Source: Nocardioides marmorisolisilvae (GTDB lineage: Bacteria > Actinomycetota > Actinomycetes > Propionibacteriales > Nocardioidaceae). Taken from it: a stretch of 64,000 nucleotides of DNA. Below the pieces are notes generated by a model. That model saw only the letters and a list, made by a program, of their open reading frames with translations, searched no databases and had not been told where the DNA came from. The position numbers were made by a program, and so were the translations under genes. Below, in pieces: positions 43,486 to 52,407 of this stretch; the first letter of the stretch is position 1; every line of letters starts with the position of its first letter. The DNA is taken from positions 1,550,001 to 1,614,000 of the forward strand of contig NZ_CP134227.1 of assembly GCF_031656915.1 (NCBI RefSeq), written 5' to 3'.

Positions 43486-43938
43486 ATGCGCGTGTTCACC
43501 ACGTTCGACGAGATCGCCGCGGCCGCCGGGCAGGAGCTCGGCACCAGCGAGTGGGTCGAGATCACCCAGGAGCGCGTCGACCAGTTCGCCGACGCGACCG
43601 GCGACCACCAGTGGATCCATGTCGACGTCGAGCGGGCTGCGGCCGGCCCCTTCGGAGGGACCATCGCGCACGGCTACCTGACCCTGTCGCTGGTCCCCTG
43701 GCTCGGTGGCCAGGTGTTCGGGCTGGAGACGCCCGGCGCCAAGCTGAACTACGGGGTCAACAAGGTCCGCTTCCCCAGCCCGGTGCGGGTGGGCTCCCGG
43801 GTACGGGCCACGGTGACCGTCAACGGCGTCGTGGACATCCCGGCCGGCAAGCAGCTCACCATCGGCTATGTGGTCGAGATCGAGGGTGAGGACAAGCCGG
43901 CCTGTGTCGCCGAGACCGTCGTACTGCTGCTGCCCTGA
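43486..43938 (+). CDS. MaoC-family (R)-enoyl-CoA hydratase
   Basis: 150-residue single hot-dog protein. The hydratase 2 motif is clear: Asp40 and His45 in [11 protein letters not shown], followed by [16 protein letters not shown]. The length is that of stand-alone MaoC/NodN-type dehydratases, which hydrate enoyl-CoA in fatty acid metabolism. AGGAG precedes the ATG. The stop codon directly abuts the convergent deoA stop, inside the palindrome GATCAGCTGATC. Confidence 0.9.
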   Translation: MRVFTTFDEIAAAAGQELGTSEWVEITQERVDQFADATGDHQWIHVDVERAAAGPFGGTIAHGYLTLSLVPWLGGQVFGLETPGAKLNYGVNKVRFPSPVRVGSRVRATVTVNGVVDIPAGKQLTIGYVVEIEGEDKPACVAETVVLLLP

Positions 43939-45228
43939 TCAGCTGATCCTGTCGCGGACCAGCGGGTCGGGGGTGTACGGCGTGCCCACCGGCGCGATCC
44001 GGTAGCCGCCGTCCAGCGCCTCGAGGGCCCGTTCGAAGCGGTCGGGCTCGTCGGTGTGCAGGGTCAGCAGCGGCTGATCGACGGCCACGACGTCCCCCGG
44101 CCGGGCGTGCCACTCGACGCCGGCACCGGCCTGGACCGGGTCGCCGGCACGGGCCCGCCCGGCGCCGAGCCGCCACGCGGCGAGCCCGACCGCCATCGCG
44201 TCCAGCTCCACGAGCACGCCGGACGAGGGCGCGTTCACCACGTGGGACTCACGCGCGGTCGGCAACGGCGCATCCGGGTCCCCGCCCTGGGCGGTGATCA
44301 TCCGGCGCCACACGTCCATCGCCGCACCCGAGGCGAGATGCTCCGACGGGTCGACGTCGTCGCGCCCGGTCGCGGCCAGCATCTCCCCGGCCAGCGCGAC
44401 GGTGAGCTCGACGACGTCCGCCGGTCCGCCGCCGGACAGCACCTCCACGGACTCACGGACCTCGAGAGCATTGCCGGCGGTGAGGCCGAGCGGGACCGCC
44501 ATCTCGGTGAGCAGAGCGACCGTGTGCACCCCCGCGTCCGTGCCGAGGTCGACCATCGTGCGCGCCAGCTCACGGGCCTGCCCGAGGTCCTTCATGAAGG
44601 CGCCCGAGCCGACCTTGACGTCGAGGACGAGGGACCCGGTGCCCTCGGCGATCTTCTTGCTCATGATCGACGAGGCGATCAGCGGGATCGCCTCCACCGT
44701 TCCGGTGACGTCCCTGAGCGCGTACAGCTTCTTGTCCGCGGGGGCGAGTCCCGAGCCCGCCGCGCAGATCACCGCGCCGATGCCCTCGAGCTGGGCGAGC
44801 ATCTCGTCGTTGGTCAAGGCCGCCCGCCACCCGGGGATCGACTCGAGCTTGTCGAGAGTGCCGCCGGTGTGTCCGAGCCCGCGCCCGGACAGCTGCGGGA
44901 CGGCGACGCCGTACGACGCGACCAGGGGTGCCAGCGGCAGCGTGATCTTGTCGCCCACGCCGCCGGTGGAGTGCTTGTCCGCGGTCGGTCGGGACAGCCC
45001 GGAGAAATCCATCCGCTCACCCGACGCGATCATCGCGGCCGTCCAGCGAGCCGTCTCGTGCCGACTCATGCCGTTGAGCAGGATGGCCATCGCCAGCGCC
45101 GACATCTGCTCGTCCGCCACCGCTCCGCGGGTGTAGGCGTCGACCACCCAGTCGATCTGGCTGTCGCTCAACGCGCCGCCGTCGCGCTTGGCGACGATCA
45201 CCTCGACCGCGTCGTGCGCCTCAGCCAT
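43939..45228 (-). CDS. deoA: Thymidine phosphorylase
   Basis: Phosphorolysis of thymidine and deoxyuridine to base and deoxyribose-1-phosphate. 429 residues from ATG 45228 (MAEAHDAVEVIVAKRDG). Phosphate site SRPTADKHSTGGVGDK, the family signature SGRGLGHTGGTLDKLES, and SKKIAEGTGSLVLDVKVGSGAFM are intact, followed by the C-terminal barrel-sandwich domain. GAGGGGG precedes this start; the gene overlaps cdd by 8 bp. Last gene of the nucleoside-import operon running down from 51002. Confidence 0.95.
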   Translation of the reverse strand: MAEAHDAVEVIVAKRDGGALSDSQIDWVVDAYTRGAVADEQMSALAMAILLNGMSRHETARWTAAMIASGERMDFSGLSRPTADKHSTGGVGDKITLPLAPLVASYGVAVPQLSGRGLGHTGGTLDKLESIPGWRAALTNDEMLAQLEGIGAVICAAGSGLAPADKKLYALRDVTGTVEAIPLIASSIMSKKIAEGTGSLVLDVKVGSGAFMKDLGQARELARTMVDLGTDAGVHTVALLTEMAVPLGLTAGNALEVRESVEVLSGGGPADVVELTVALAGEMLAATGRDDVDPSEHLASGAAMDVWRRMITAQGGDPDAPLPTARESHVVNAPSSGVLVELDAMAVGLAAWRLGAGRARAGDPVQAGAGVEWHARPGDVVAVDQPLLTLHTDEPDRFERALEALDGGYRIAPVGTPYTPDPLVRDRIS

Positions 45229-45670
45229 CCCGACCCCCTCGATCATGACTCGCCAAGTGCTCGGCGCCGAACGCCTCCGGGAGCACGTCGTCCATGCCAC
45301 GCACCCCGCCCACCGTGAGCAGCTGCAGGGCGGCACCACCGTGCTCCCAGAGCAGCTGCCGGCAGCGACCACAGGGCATCAGCACCTGGCCGTCGCCGTC
45401 CACGCAGACGAAGTGGGTCAGCCGGCCCCCGCCGGTCAGGTGCAGCTGCGAGACCAGCCCGCACTCCGCGCACAGGGTGACGCCGTACGCGGCGTTCTCG
45501 ACGTTGCAGCCGGCGACCAGGCGACCATCCTCGACGAGCGCGGCGGCACCCACGGGGTAGCGGGAGTACGGCGCATAGGCGTGACCCATCGCCTCGACCG
45601 CGGCAGCGTGCAGCGAACGCCAGGGCTCCTGCGCGAGCGCAGCCGCGACCGCGGCGTCATCCCTTGACAT
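45221..45670 (-). CDS. cdd: Cytidine deaminase
   Basis: 149 residues from ATG 45670. Zn ligands and catalytic Glu in TLCAECGLVSQL and the pair in MPCGRCRQLLWE; substrate motif GCNVENAAYG. Converts cytidine and deoxycytidine to uridine forms for DeoA. The start overlaps the permease stop by 14 bp with GGAG in the permease end, so importer and deaminase are made together. The C-terminal ~15 residues are Arg/Gly-rich and not conserved. Confidence 0.94.
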   Translation of the reverse strand: MSRDDAAVAAALAQEPWRSLHAAAVEAMGHAYAPYSRYPVGAAALVEDGRLVAGCNVENAAYGVTLCAECGLVSQLHLTGGGRLTHFVCVDGDGQVLMPCGRCRQLLWEHGGAALQLLTVGGVRGMDDVLPEAFGAEHLASHDRGGRDG

Positions 45671-46964
45671 AGGGCTCCCCGTCGGCCGCCGGTGCACGCA
45701 CCCGACCAACCAGACCGGCCACCGCGAAGATCGTGGCGAGGTAGGGCAGCATCGCCAGGAAGTTGGACGGGATCGAGGGCACGGTGATCGCGAGCAGCGT
45801 CTGCAGCGCGGAGGCGAAGCCGAAGAGCAGCGCCGCGCCGACCGCTCCGCGTGGACTCCAGCGTCCGAAGATCAGAGCGGCCAGGGCGATGAAGCCGTTG
45901 CCGGAGGTGATGTTCTTCGCGAACGCGCCCACGGCGCCGACGGTGAAGTAGGCGCCGCCAAGGCCGGCGACCGCCCCACCGAGGACGACGTTGCGGTAGC
46001 GCATCGCCAGCACCTTGATGCCGACGGTGTCGGCTGCCTTGGGATGCTCTCCGAGCGCACGGGTGCGCAGTCCCCACCGGGTCCGGAACAGCGCCACGTC
46101 GATGACGACGATCAGCACGTAGGCCAGGTAGACCACGATGTTGGCCTGGAACAGCAGCGGACCGAGGATCGGGATCTTGCTGAGCAGGGGGATGTCGATC
46201 GACTGCAGCACCTGCGGGCTGTTCAGCGACTGGGCGTTCGGCTGCATGAAGGCGTCGTAGAAGAAGCCGGTCAGCCCGAGCGCGAACACATTGAGCACCA
46301 CGCCCAGAACCACCTGGTTGACGAGGTACTTGATCGAGAACAGCGCCAGCAGGACGCCCATCAGGGCGCCGGCGACCATCGCCCCGAGCAGCCCGTAGTA
46401 GCTGCCGATCAGACTGCCCACGAGCGCGGCGGCCCATGCGCCCGCCAGCATCTGCCCCTCGATGGCCACGTTGATCACACCGGACCGCTCGCACAGCACC
46501 CCGGCCAGTGCGCCGAGGATCAGCGGGACGGCCAGAGCGATGGAGTTCTGCAGCAGCCCGACGACGTCGATGGTGGTGCCGTCGCCGCGCGCGGAGACCC
46601 AGCACAGGAAGGCGATCATGAATGCGACGAGCGCACCCGCGGTCACCCACGGCATCGCGCGGCGGGTGAATCCACGGGCTAGCTGCCACCCGCCCAGCAC
46701 GACGATCAGCGCGCCAAGCAGCACCGCACTCCAGCGGCCCGAGACCACGATGTCTGGCACCTTGAGGGTCACGCCGCCGGAACCCAGCCGGAGCGTCGCA
46801 TCGTGGCTGGCATGCAGCGCCATGCCGAGGAACTCGATGGTGACCGCACCGAGGAGCACCAGCAGGATGCCGCTGATCACCCGCTGACGCACGGTGGTCC
46901 GGCTGATCACCTTGTGCTGGACGACGATCTCCTCGTCGAGGGCGTCGGCGGTCGTGGCGCTCAT
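45657..46964 (-). CDS. ABC nucleoside transporter permease (NupQ/YufQ-like)
   Basis: 435-residue BPD_transp_2 permease with 9-10 hydrophobic segments. VPLILGALAGVLCERSGVINVAIEGQMLAGA is split over two helices and is the family signature (the conserved ERSGxxNxxxEG). Start ATG 46964 follows AAGGAG; a longer frame to 47048 lacks support. Forms a heterodimer with the permease encoded at 47011 in the BMP-type importer. Followed directly by cdd. Confidence 0.93.
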   Translation of the reverse strand: MSATTADALDEEIVVQHKVISRTTVRQRVISGILLVLLGAVTIEFLGMALHASHDATLRLGSGGVTLKVPDIVVSGRWSAVLLGALIVVLGGWQLARGFTRRAMPWVTAGALVAFMIAFLCWVSARGDGTTIDVVGLLQNSIALAVPLILGALAGVLCERSGVINVAIEGQMLAGAWAAALVGSLIGSYYGLLGAMVAGALMGVLLALFSIKYLVNQVVLGVVLNVFALGLTGFFYDAFMQPNAQSLNSPQVLQSIDIPLLSKIPILGPLLFQANIVVYLAYVLIVVIDVALFRTRWGLRTRALGEHPKAADTVGIKVLAMRYRNVVLGGAVAGLGGAYFTVGAVGAFAKNITSGNGFIALAALIFGRWSPRGAVGAALLFGFASALQTLLAITVPSIPSNFLAMLPYLATIFAVAGLVGRVRAPAADGEPYVKG

Positions 46965-47010
46965 CGGCGGGCTCCTTGCGCGGGTGCGAGCTGGCTCGCG
47001 GGAAGGTCCA

Positions 47011-48252
47011 TCAGCCGTTCCAGCCCTTCGCGAGCTCGGCACCGACACCGGCGCCGGAGGACTTCATCCGGAAGATCGCTCGGATCACGGCCGGTGCCGC
47101 GATGAACAGCACGATCAGGGACTGGATCACTTGGACCAGGTCGATCGGCGTGTAGGTCTGCATCACGCTGCCGCCCGCGTGCAGGGCGCCGAACAGCAGG
47201 CCGGCGAACACGATGCCTACCGGGTTGGCCCGGCCCAGCAGCGCGACGGTGATCGCATCGAAGCCGATGCCAGCATCGATGTCCTGGGTGACCTGGGTGT
47301 TGGTGCCGAGGATCTGACTCACTCCGGCCAGCCCGCACAGCGCGCCGGCGATCAGCATCACCGTGGTGTAGCTGCGCTCGACGCTCATCCCTGCCGTCCG
47401 CGCTGCCGCCGGGTTGGCGCCGACGGCACGCAGCCGGAAGCCGAGGCGGCTGTATTTCAGCAGCCACCAGGTGAACGCCGCGGCCAGCAGCGCCAGGATC
47501 AGCCCGGCGTGCACGCGCATCGTGCTGCCGAACAGCGGGAACAGCGTCGCGTTGCTGTCGACCGGCAGCGAGATCGCCTGGCCGTACGGCGGCGCCTGGA
47601 ACCCGCGGACCGACAGCAGGTAGCCGAGCAGGGAGTAGGCGACGTAGTTGAGCATGATCGTGGTGATCACCTCGTGCGCCCCGGTGCGGGCCTTCAGCCA
47701 GCCGGAGATGCCGCCCCAGATCGCGCCGCCGAGCATGCCGGCGAGGATCGCGGCGATCACATGGATCACGGCGGGCAGGTGCCAGTGGAAGCCCACGAAC
47801 CCCGCGAACACCGCGCCCATGATGACCTGTCCCTGGCCACCGATGTTGAACAGGCCGGCGCGGAAGGCGAGCCCGACCGACAGGCCGCCCGCGATCAGCG
47901 GAGTGGCGTTGACCAGCGTCTCCGAGATCGGTCCGAGGTAGCCGGCCAGGGTCCCGTTGGCGGCAGTGTTCGGGTTGAAGATCGCACCCTCGAACAGGGC
48001 CCGGTAGGCGTGCCCGATCGCGGTGCCCGCACTGGTGAACGTGTCCCACGGGTACTGGAAGAAGTACGACGCGGCGTTGCGGGTGTCCTGGTCGGAGATC
48101 GCGATCAGCACGGCCCCGATCACCATCGCCGCGACGAACGCCAACAGGGTCACCAGCACGGTGTCCCAGGTGCCTCGTCGCTTCGGCTTCGCGTCGGGGG
48201 GTGCGTCGGGGGCCGGCTGGTCGGCTGGCAGCGGGGCGGTGTCGGTACTCAT
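47011..48252 (-). CDS. ABC nucleoside transporter permease (NupP/YufP-like)
   Basis: 413 residues, about ten hydrophobic segments after a Pro-rich cytoplasmic N-terminus. LSVGLAFRAGLFNIGGQGQVIMG matches the BPD_transp_2 signature with FNIGGQGQ; GAHEVITTIMLNYVAY is the coupling-region EAA-like loop for contact with the ATPase. The start overlaps the ATPase stop by 4 bp. Second half of the permease pair. Confidence 0.94.
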   Translation of the reverse strand: MSTDTAPLPADQPAPDAPPDAKPKRRGTWDTVLVTLLAFVAAMVIGAVLIAISDQDTRNAASYFFQYPWDTFTSAGTAIGHAYRALFEGAIFNPNTAANGTLAGYLGPISETLVNATPLIAGGLSVGLAFRAGLFNIGGQGQVIMGAVFAGFVGFHWHLPAVIHVIAAILAGMLGGAIWGGISGWLKARTGAHEVITTIMLNYVAYSLLGYLLSVRGFQAPPYGQAISLPVDSNATLFPLFGSTMRVHAGLILALLAAAFTWWLLKYSRLGFRLRAVGANPAAARTAGMSVERSYTTVMLIAGALCGLAGVSQILGTNTQVTQDIDAGIGFDAITVALLGRANPVGIVFAGLLFGALHAGGSVMQTYTPIDLVQVIQSLIVLFIAAPAVIRAIFRMKSSGAGVGAELAKGWNG

Positions 48253-49769
48253 CCCACTGTCTCCTGCACGGGGTCGGTGTTGCCGGCCATCAGCAGCCCG
48301 ACGGTTCCGGCGTCGGTGCCGCCGGGCACCTCGCCGATGATCCGGCCGCGGTACATCACGCCGATGCGGTCGGCCAGGCCGAGCACCTCGTCGAGCTCGC
48401 TGGACACCAGGATCACGGCTGCACCGCTGTCCCGCTCGGCGACGATGCGCCGGTGCACGAACTCCATCGAGCCGACGTCGAGTCCTCGGGTCGGCTGGGC
48501 GACGACGAGGAGCTTCAAAGGACGGGAGAGCTCCCGGGCGAGGACCACCTTCTGCTGGTTCCCGCCGGAGAGCGTCGAGGCGGCGTGGTCGATGGAGGAG
48601 GTCCGTACGTCGTACTCCGCGACCCGCTCCTCGGCGTTGCTCCGGATCCGCTTCAGGTCGAGGTTGACCCCGCGCGCATAGGGGGCGTTGTCGTAGAGGT
48701 CGAGGACGAGGTTCTCGGCAACCGAGAAGCTGCTGACCAGCCCGTCGTGCAGCCGGTCCTCAGGGACGTAGCCGACGCCGCTGTCGAGGATCGCATCGGT
48801 GCTGGCCTTCGTGACGTCGCGTCCCGCGATCGAGATCTTCCCCGACTCCAGCGCACGGAGCCCGATCAACGCCTCGGTGAGCTCGGTCTGGCCATTGCCC
48901 TGCACCCCGGCGAGCGCATAGATCTCGCCACCGCGCACCGAGAAGCTGACGTCGTCGACGAGCACCTGGCCGACGTCGTCGACGATCCTGATCTCGTCGG
49001 CGCGAACCACCTCGCCGGCTGGCTGGGCCGGCTCCTTGTCGATGTTCAGCTTCACCGGTCGGCCCACCATCATCGAGGCGAGCTCGGCGGCCGACGCCGT
49101 CGGGCTCGCCTCCCCGATGACCTTGCCCCGGCGGATCACGGTGATCCGGTCCGCCACCGCCCGCACCTCACGCAGCTTGTGGGTGATGAACACGATCGAG
49201 GTGCCGGCCTCCTTCAGGGTGCGCATCACCTCCATCAGGTCGTCGGTCTCCTGCGGAGTGAGCACCGCGGTCGGCTCGTCGAGGATCAGCACCTTCGCGT
49301 TGCGCACCAGCGCCTTGATGATCTCGACGCGCTGCTGCACCCCGACGGGAAGGTCCTGGACCAGGGCGTCGGTGGGGACCTTGAGCCCGTAGCGCTCCGA
49401 GACCTCCTCGACCGACCTGCGCGCACGTCGACGGTCCAGGAAGCCGAACCGGCTCGTGCGCTCGTTGCCCAGCTCGACGTTCTCGGCGACGGTGAACACC
49501 GGGATCAGCATGAAGTGCTGGTGCACCATGCCGATGCCGGCCGCCATCGCGTCGCCCGGCCCGGAGAAGGTGACCGGCTCGTCGTCGACGAGGATCTGGC
49601 CCTCGTCGGGCTCGTACAGGCCGTACAGCACGTTCATCAGCGTGCTCTTGCCGGCGCCGTTCTCCCCCAGCAGCGCATGGATCTCCCCGGGGTTGACCAC
49701 CAGGTCGATCGAGTCGTTCGCGGTCAGCGCGCCGAACCGCTTGGTGATGCCACGCAGCTCGAGTTTCAC
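48249..49769 (-). CDS. ABC nucleoside transporter ATPase, two tandem domains
   Basis: 506 residues with two nucleotide-binding domains. The first has Walker A GENGAGKSTLMNVLYG, signature LPVGVQQRVEI and Walker B VLILDEPTAVLTP. The second has a degenerate Walker A (GVQGNGQTELTEAL), signature LSGGNQQKVVLARE and QPTRGLDVGS in place of Walker B, the usual asymmetry of RbsA/BMP-type ATPases where only one site is active. The N-terminus MKLELRGITKRFG is standard. Separated from the BMP gene by 153 bp carrying two hairpins. Confidence 0.95.
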   Translation of the reverse strand: MKLELRGITKRFGALTANDSIDLVVNPGEIHALLGENGAGKSTLMNVLYGLYEPDEGQILVDDEPVTFSGPGDAMAAGIGMVHQHFMLIPVFTVAENVELGNERTSRFGFLDRRRARRSVEEVSERYGLKVPTDALVQDLPVGVQQRVEIIKALVRNAKVLILDEPTAVLTPQETDDLMEVMRTLKEAGTSIVFITHKLREVRAVADRITVIRRGKVIGEASPTASAAELASMMVGRPVKLNIDKEPAQPAGEVVRADEIRIVDDVGQVLVDDVSFSVRGGEIYALAGVQGNGQTELTEALIGLRALESGKISIAGRDVTKASTDAILDSGVGYVPEDRLHDGLVSSFSVAENLVLDLYDNAPYARGVNLDLKRIRSNAEERVAEYDVRTSSIDHAASTLSGGNQQKVVLARELSRPLKLLVVAQPTRGLDVGSMEFVHRRIVAERDSGAAVILVSSELDEVLGLADRIGVMYRGRIIGEVPGGTDAGTVGLLMAGNTDPVQETVG

Positions 49770-49819
49770 CGGACCTCCCTCTCCTGCGACACCCCACCCT
49801 AGGACCGCCGGGCACGGCT

Positions 49820-49852
49820 GCGGGGGAGCATCACCAGACGATGCTCCCCCGC
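49820..49852 (-). terminator. Strong 13-bp hairpin between BMP lipoprotein and ATPase genes
   Basis: GCGGGGGAGCATC at 49820-49832 pairs perfectly with GATGCTCCCCCGC at 49840-49852 around a 7-nt loop. It lies in the operon gap; no U-tract follows, so partial termination or 3'-end protection of the abundant binding-protein mRNA is more likely than a full stop. Confidence 0.6.
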
Positions 49853-49899
49853 GCCGTACAGCACCCGCCGGGTCAGACCGGTCGGCTCACGAGGGCCGC

Positions 49900-49917
49900 C
49901 CGGCCCTCATGGGCCGG
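49900..49917 (-). terminator. Second hairpin just past the BMP gene stop
   Basis: CCGGCCC and GGGCCGG pair around a TCAT loop, six bases beyond the BMP lipoprotein stop codon at 49923. Seven GC pairs, no U-tract. Together with the hairpin at 49820 it would trim or stabilise the upstream mRNA. Confidence 0.45.
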
Positions 49918-49922
49918 CTGTC

Positions 49923-51002
49923 TCATTTGGGCTGGTGGGGTGAGGTGATCTTGATCTTGCCCGAGCTGATGTCGGACTTGACCTGGTCCAGCTCGGACTT
50001 CAGCTTGGCCGGGACCTTGGAGGCGAAGTCGTGGAACGGCGCCAGGCCGGTCCCGCCGTTGGCCAGGGTGCCGATGTAGTTGCCCGTCGGGTACGTCCCG
50101 GAGGCGGCCTTCTCGACGTACTCCTGCACCGACTTGGTGAGGTTCTTCGTCACGCTGGTGATGAAGTACTTGCAGTACTGCGCAGCGCTCTGGCAACCGT
50201 CGGTGTCGACCCAGATCACGTTGACCTTGCCACCCGAGGCCTGCGCCGCCGCGCCGGCACCCAGACCGGTGCCACCGGCGACCGGGAAGATGATGTCAGC
50301 GCCCTGCTGGATCAGGCCCTGGCTGATCGTCTTGCCCTTGTTCTGGTCGGTGAACGAGTTCGCGAAGAGGCCCGCCTTCTGCTTGTTCTCGTCCCAGCCG
50401 AGCACCTTGACGTGTGTCTTGTGCTGCTGGTTGTAGTAGTTCACACCCTCCCAGAAGCCGTCCATGTAGATGGTCACCGGCGGGATGTTCAGGCCACCGA
50501 AGGTGCCCACCTTTCCGGTCTTGGTCATCCCCGCAGCCAGGTAGCCACCGAGGAAGCCGCCCTGAGCGGTGTTGTACTGCAGGCCGTAGACGTTCGGGCC
50601 GCTCGAGGGCGCGTCGATCTCGGCATACTGCTGCTTGGGGTTCGCCTTCGCGATCTTCGCCACCGCGGTGCCCATCAGGCCACCGACCGCGATCACCGTG
50701 TTGCATCCGCGGTTGGTCTCGGTGGTGAGGTTCGGCGTGTAGTCGTTCTGGGAGTTCGACGAGACGTACGAGATCTTGATGTTCGGGTTCGCCTTGTTGG
50801 CGGCCTGCAGACCGGCCCACGACGACTGGTTGAACGAGTGGTCGTCCACGCCACCGGTGTCGAGCACCATGCAGGCGGTCAGGGACTTGCCCGAGCTGCC
50901 GCTGGTGCCGGTCTTGTTGTTGTCGCTGGCTGGCTTGCCACAGCCCGCCGCGAGAAGCGCGATGGCGCCTGCGGCTGCGACGATCTTGGTTGCGTGACGC
51001 AA
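49923..51002 (-). CDS. BMP-family nucleoside-binding lipoprotein
   Basis: 359 residues; type II signal peptide with lipobox LAAGC (Cys ~21), then a Ser/Thr/Gly linker and the Bmp/TmpC type-I periplasmic fold. VLDTGGVDDHSFNQSSWAGL is the family signature whose Asp and Asn contact the nucleoside ribose; FGGLNIPPVTIYMDGFWEGV and VWVDTDG are also typical. Four Cys in the mature part (TACM, RGCN, DGCQ, QYCK) may form disulfides. Substrate capture for the ABC importer below it; the two hairpins downstream probably let it be made in excess. Confidence 0.94.
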   Translation of the reverse strand: MRHATKIVAAAGAIALLAAGCGKPASDNNKTGTSGSSGKSLTACMVLDTGGVDDHSFNQSSWAGLQAANKANPNIKISYVSSNSQNDYTPNLTTETNRGCNTVIAVGGLMGTAVAKIAKANPKQQYAEIDAPSSGPNVYGLQYNTAQGGFLGGYLAAGMTKTGKVGTFGGLNIPPVTIYMDGFWEGVNYYNQQHKTHVKVLGWDENKQKAGLFANSFTDQNKGKTISQGLIQQGADIIFPVAGGTGLGAGAAAQASGGKVNVIWVDTDGCQSAAQYCKYFITSVTKNLTKSVQEYVEKAASGTYPTGNYIGTLANGGTGLAPFHDFASKVPAKLKSELDQVKSDISSGKIKITSPHQPK

Positions 51003-51113
51003 GATGGTTCTCCTCGCTCAGGTCCCCGCCGCGGTCGCGGCGCGAAGGCTTGGGCCACGATAGACACAGATGGCCCACCGGTCACCCCTTCCGGCGAGGG
51101 TGGATTCGATCTG

Positions 51114-52301
51114 TTACCTCTCGGTGACCAACGTCTCCAGCGCCGCTGCGGCCAGCACCTTGGCACCGACCGCCACGGCCCGCTCGTCGACCCGCAGGTC
51201 GCCCTGGTGGAGGTCGTAGGTAGGTCCTCCGGGCGTGCGGGTCCCCAGCCGACCCATCGCGCCCGGCACCTTCTCGACGTACCAGGCGAAGTCCTCGCCG
51301 CCGAGGCTCTGCTGGCTGCTCACGTGCCCCGCTTCACCGAGGACCCCCTCGACAGCACGGGCGAGCGCGAGGGTCGAGGCGTGCTCGTTGACCACGGGAG
51401 GGACGCCGCGCACATAGGAGACCTCGGCATTGACGCCGTACGGCGCGAGGATCTCGACGATCGTGCGGCGCACCAGCGCCTCGGCGTCGGCCCAGGCGAG
51501 CGCGTCGAGCATCCGCACGGTGCCGGCGGCCCGGCCGGTCGACGGGATCACGTTCATCGCGGAACCGGCCCGGACCAGGCCCCACACCACGCTGACGCCG
51601 GCCCGCGGGTCGAGGCGACGCGAGAGGACGGCGGGGAGCTCGGTGACCAGCTTGGACAGCGCGAAGGTGAGGTCCTCGGTCAGGTGTGGACGAGACGTGT
51701 GCCCGCCGGAGCCGGAGAGGCGCACGTCGAGGGAGTCGGCCGCGCCGGTGAGCGGCCCCTCGCGCAGACCCACCTCGCCCACGTCGAGCGCGGGATCGCA
51801 GTGCAGCATGAAGATCCGGTCGACCTCGTCGAGTGCGCCGGCGGCGATGGACATCAGTGCTCCGCCCGGCATGATCTCCTCGGCCGGCTGGAACAGCAGC
51901 CGCACCCGCCCGGGCAGCCGGTCCGCAACGCTCGTCAACGCCAGACCCGCCCCCAGCAGCGCAGTGGTGTGCACGTCGTGGCCGCAGGCGTGCGCGACCC
52001 CGGCGACGGTGCTCCGCCACGGGTCGTCGGTGCGGTCCTCGACGGGCAGCGCGTCCAGGTCGGCACGCAGCGCGACCAGGGGCCCGTCGCCGCCGGCGAC
52101 GTCCACGATCATCCCGTTGCGGGGCAACGGCCTGGCGCTCAGGCCTGCTTCGTCGAGCCGCTTGGTCACCATCGCGCTGGTGCGCTCCTCGGTCCAGGAG
52201 AGCTCGGGGTGGGCGTGCAGGTCGCGACGGAAGTCGACCAGCTCGGACTCCAACCGGTCGACCTCGGCGACGACTTCGCTGAGCAACGACGGGGAGGGCA
52301 C
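51114..52301 (-). CDS. M20-family amidohydrolase (N-acyl-amino acid hydrolase, AmiA1/B1-like)
   Basis: 395 residues from GTG 52301, which follows AAGGACC; the open frame back to 52700 is antisense to meaB. N-terminal catalytic domain with DFRRDLHAHPELSWTEERTS, LRADLDALPVEDRT, HACGHDVHTTALLGAG (metal ligands His and Asp) and LLFQPAEEIMPGG with the catalytic Glu; dimerisation domain with HTSRPHLTEDL; final LGGEDFAWYVEKVPG with the His/Glu context. Cleaves N-acyl or indole-acyl amides in related enzymes; substrate unknown here. Mycobacteria keep amiA1/amiB1 near lpdA and deoD. Confidence 0.9.
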   Translation of the reverse strand: MPSPSLLSEVVAEVDRLESELVDFRRDLHAHPELSWTEERTSAMVTKRLDEAGLSARPLPRNGMIVDVAGGDGPLVALRADLDALPVEDRTDDPWRSTVAGVAHACGHDVHTTALLGAGLALTSVADRLPGRVRLLFQPAEEIMPGGALMSIAAGALDEVDRIFMLHCDPALDVGEVGLREGPLTGAADSLDVRLSGSGGHTSRPHLTEDLTFALSKLVTELPAVLSRRLDPRAGVSVVWGLVRAGSAMNVIPSTGRAAGTVRMLDALAWADAEALVRRTIVEILAPYGVNAEVSYVRGVPPVVNEHASTLALARAVEGVLGEAGHVSSQQSLGGEDFAWYVEKVPGAMGRLGTRTPGGPTYDLHQGDLRVDERAVAVGAKVLAAAALETLVTER

Positions 52302-52407
52302 GGTCCTTGATGCTACTCGGCCAGGTCGGCGCACGACCGCACCCCGGCCGGCGAACCCGACGCCGTCCCGCTCCACCACGACCCCGGATCGACCGGGCCC
52401 GGCCCGC

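Noticed and set aside
51051-51077. TGGGCCA...TGGCCCA inverted repeat between the M20 gene and the BMP gene
   Set aside because: Seven-bp arms with a 13-nt loop are short for this GC content; could be an operator but nothing else supports it.
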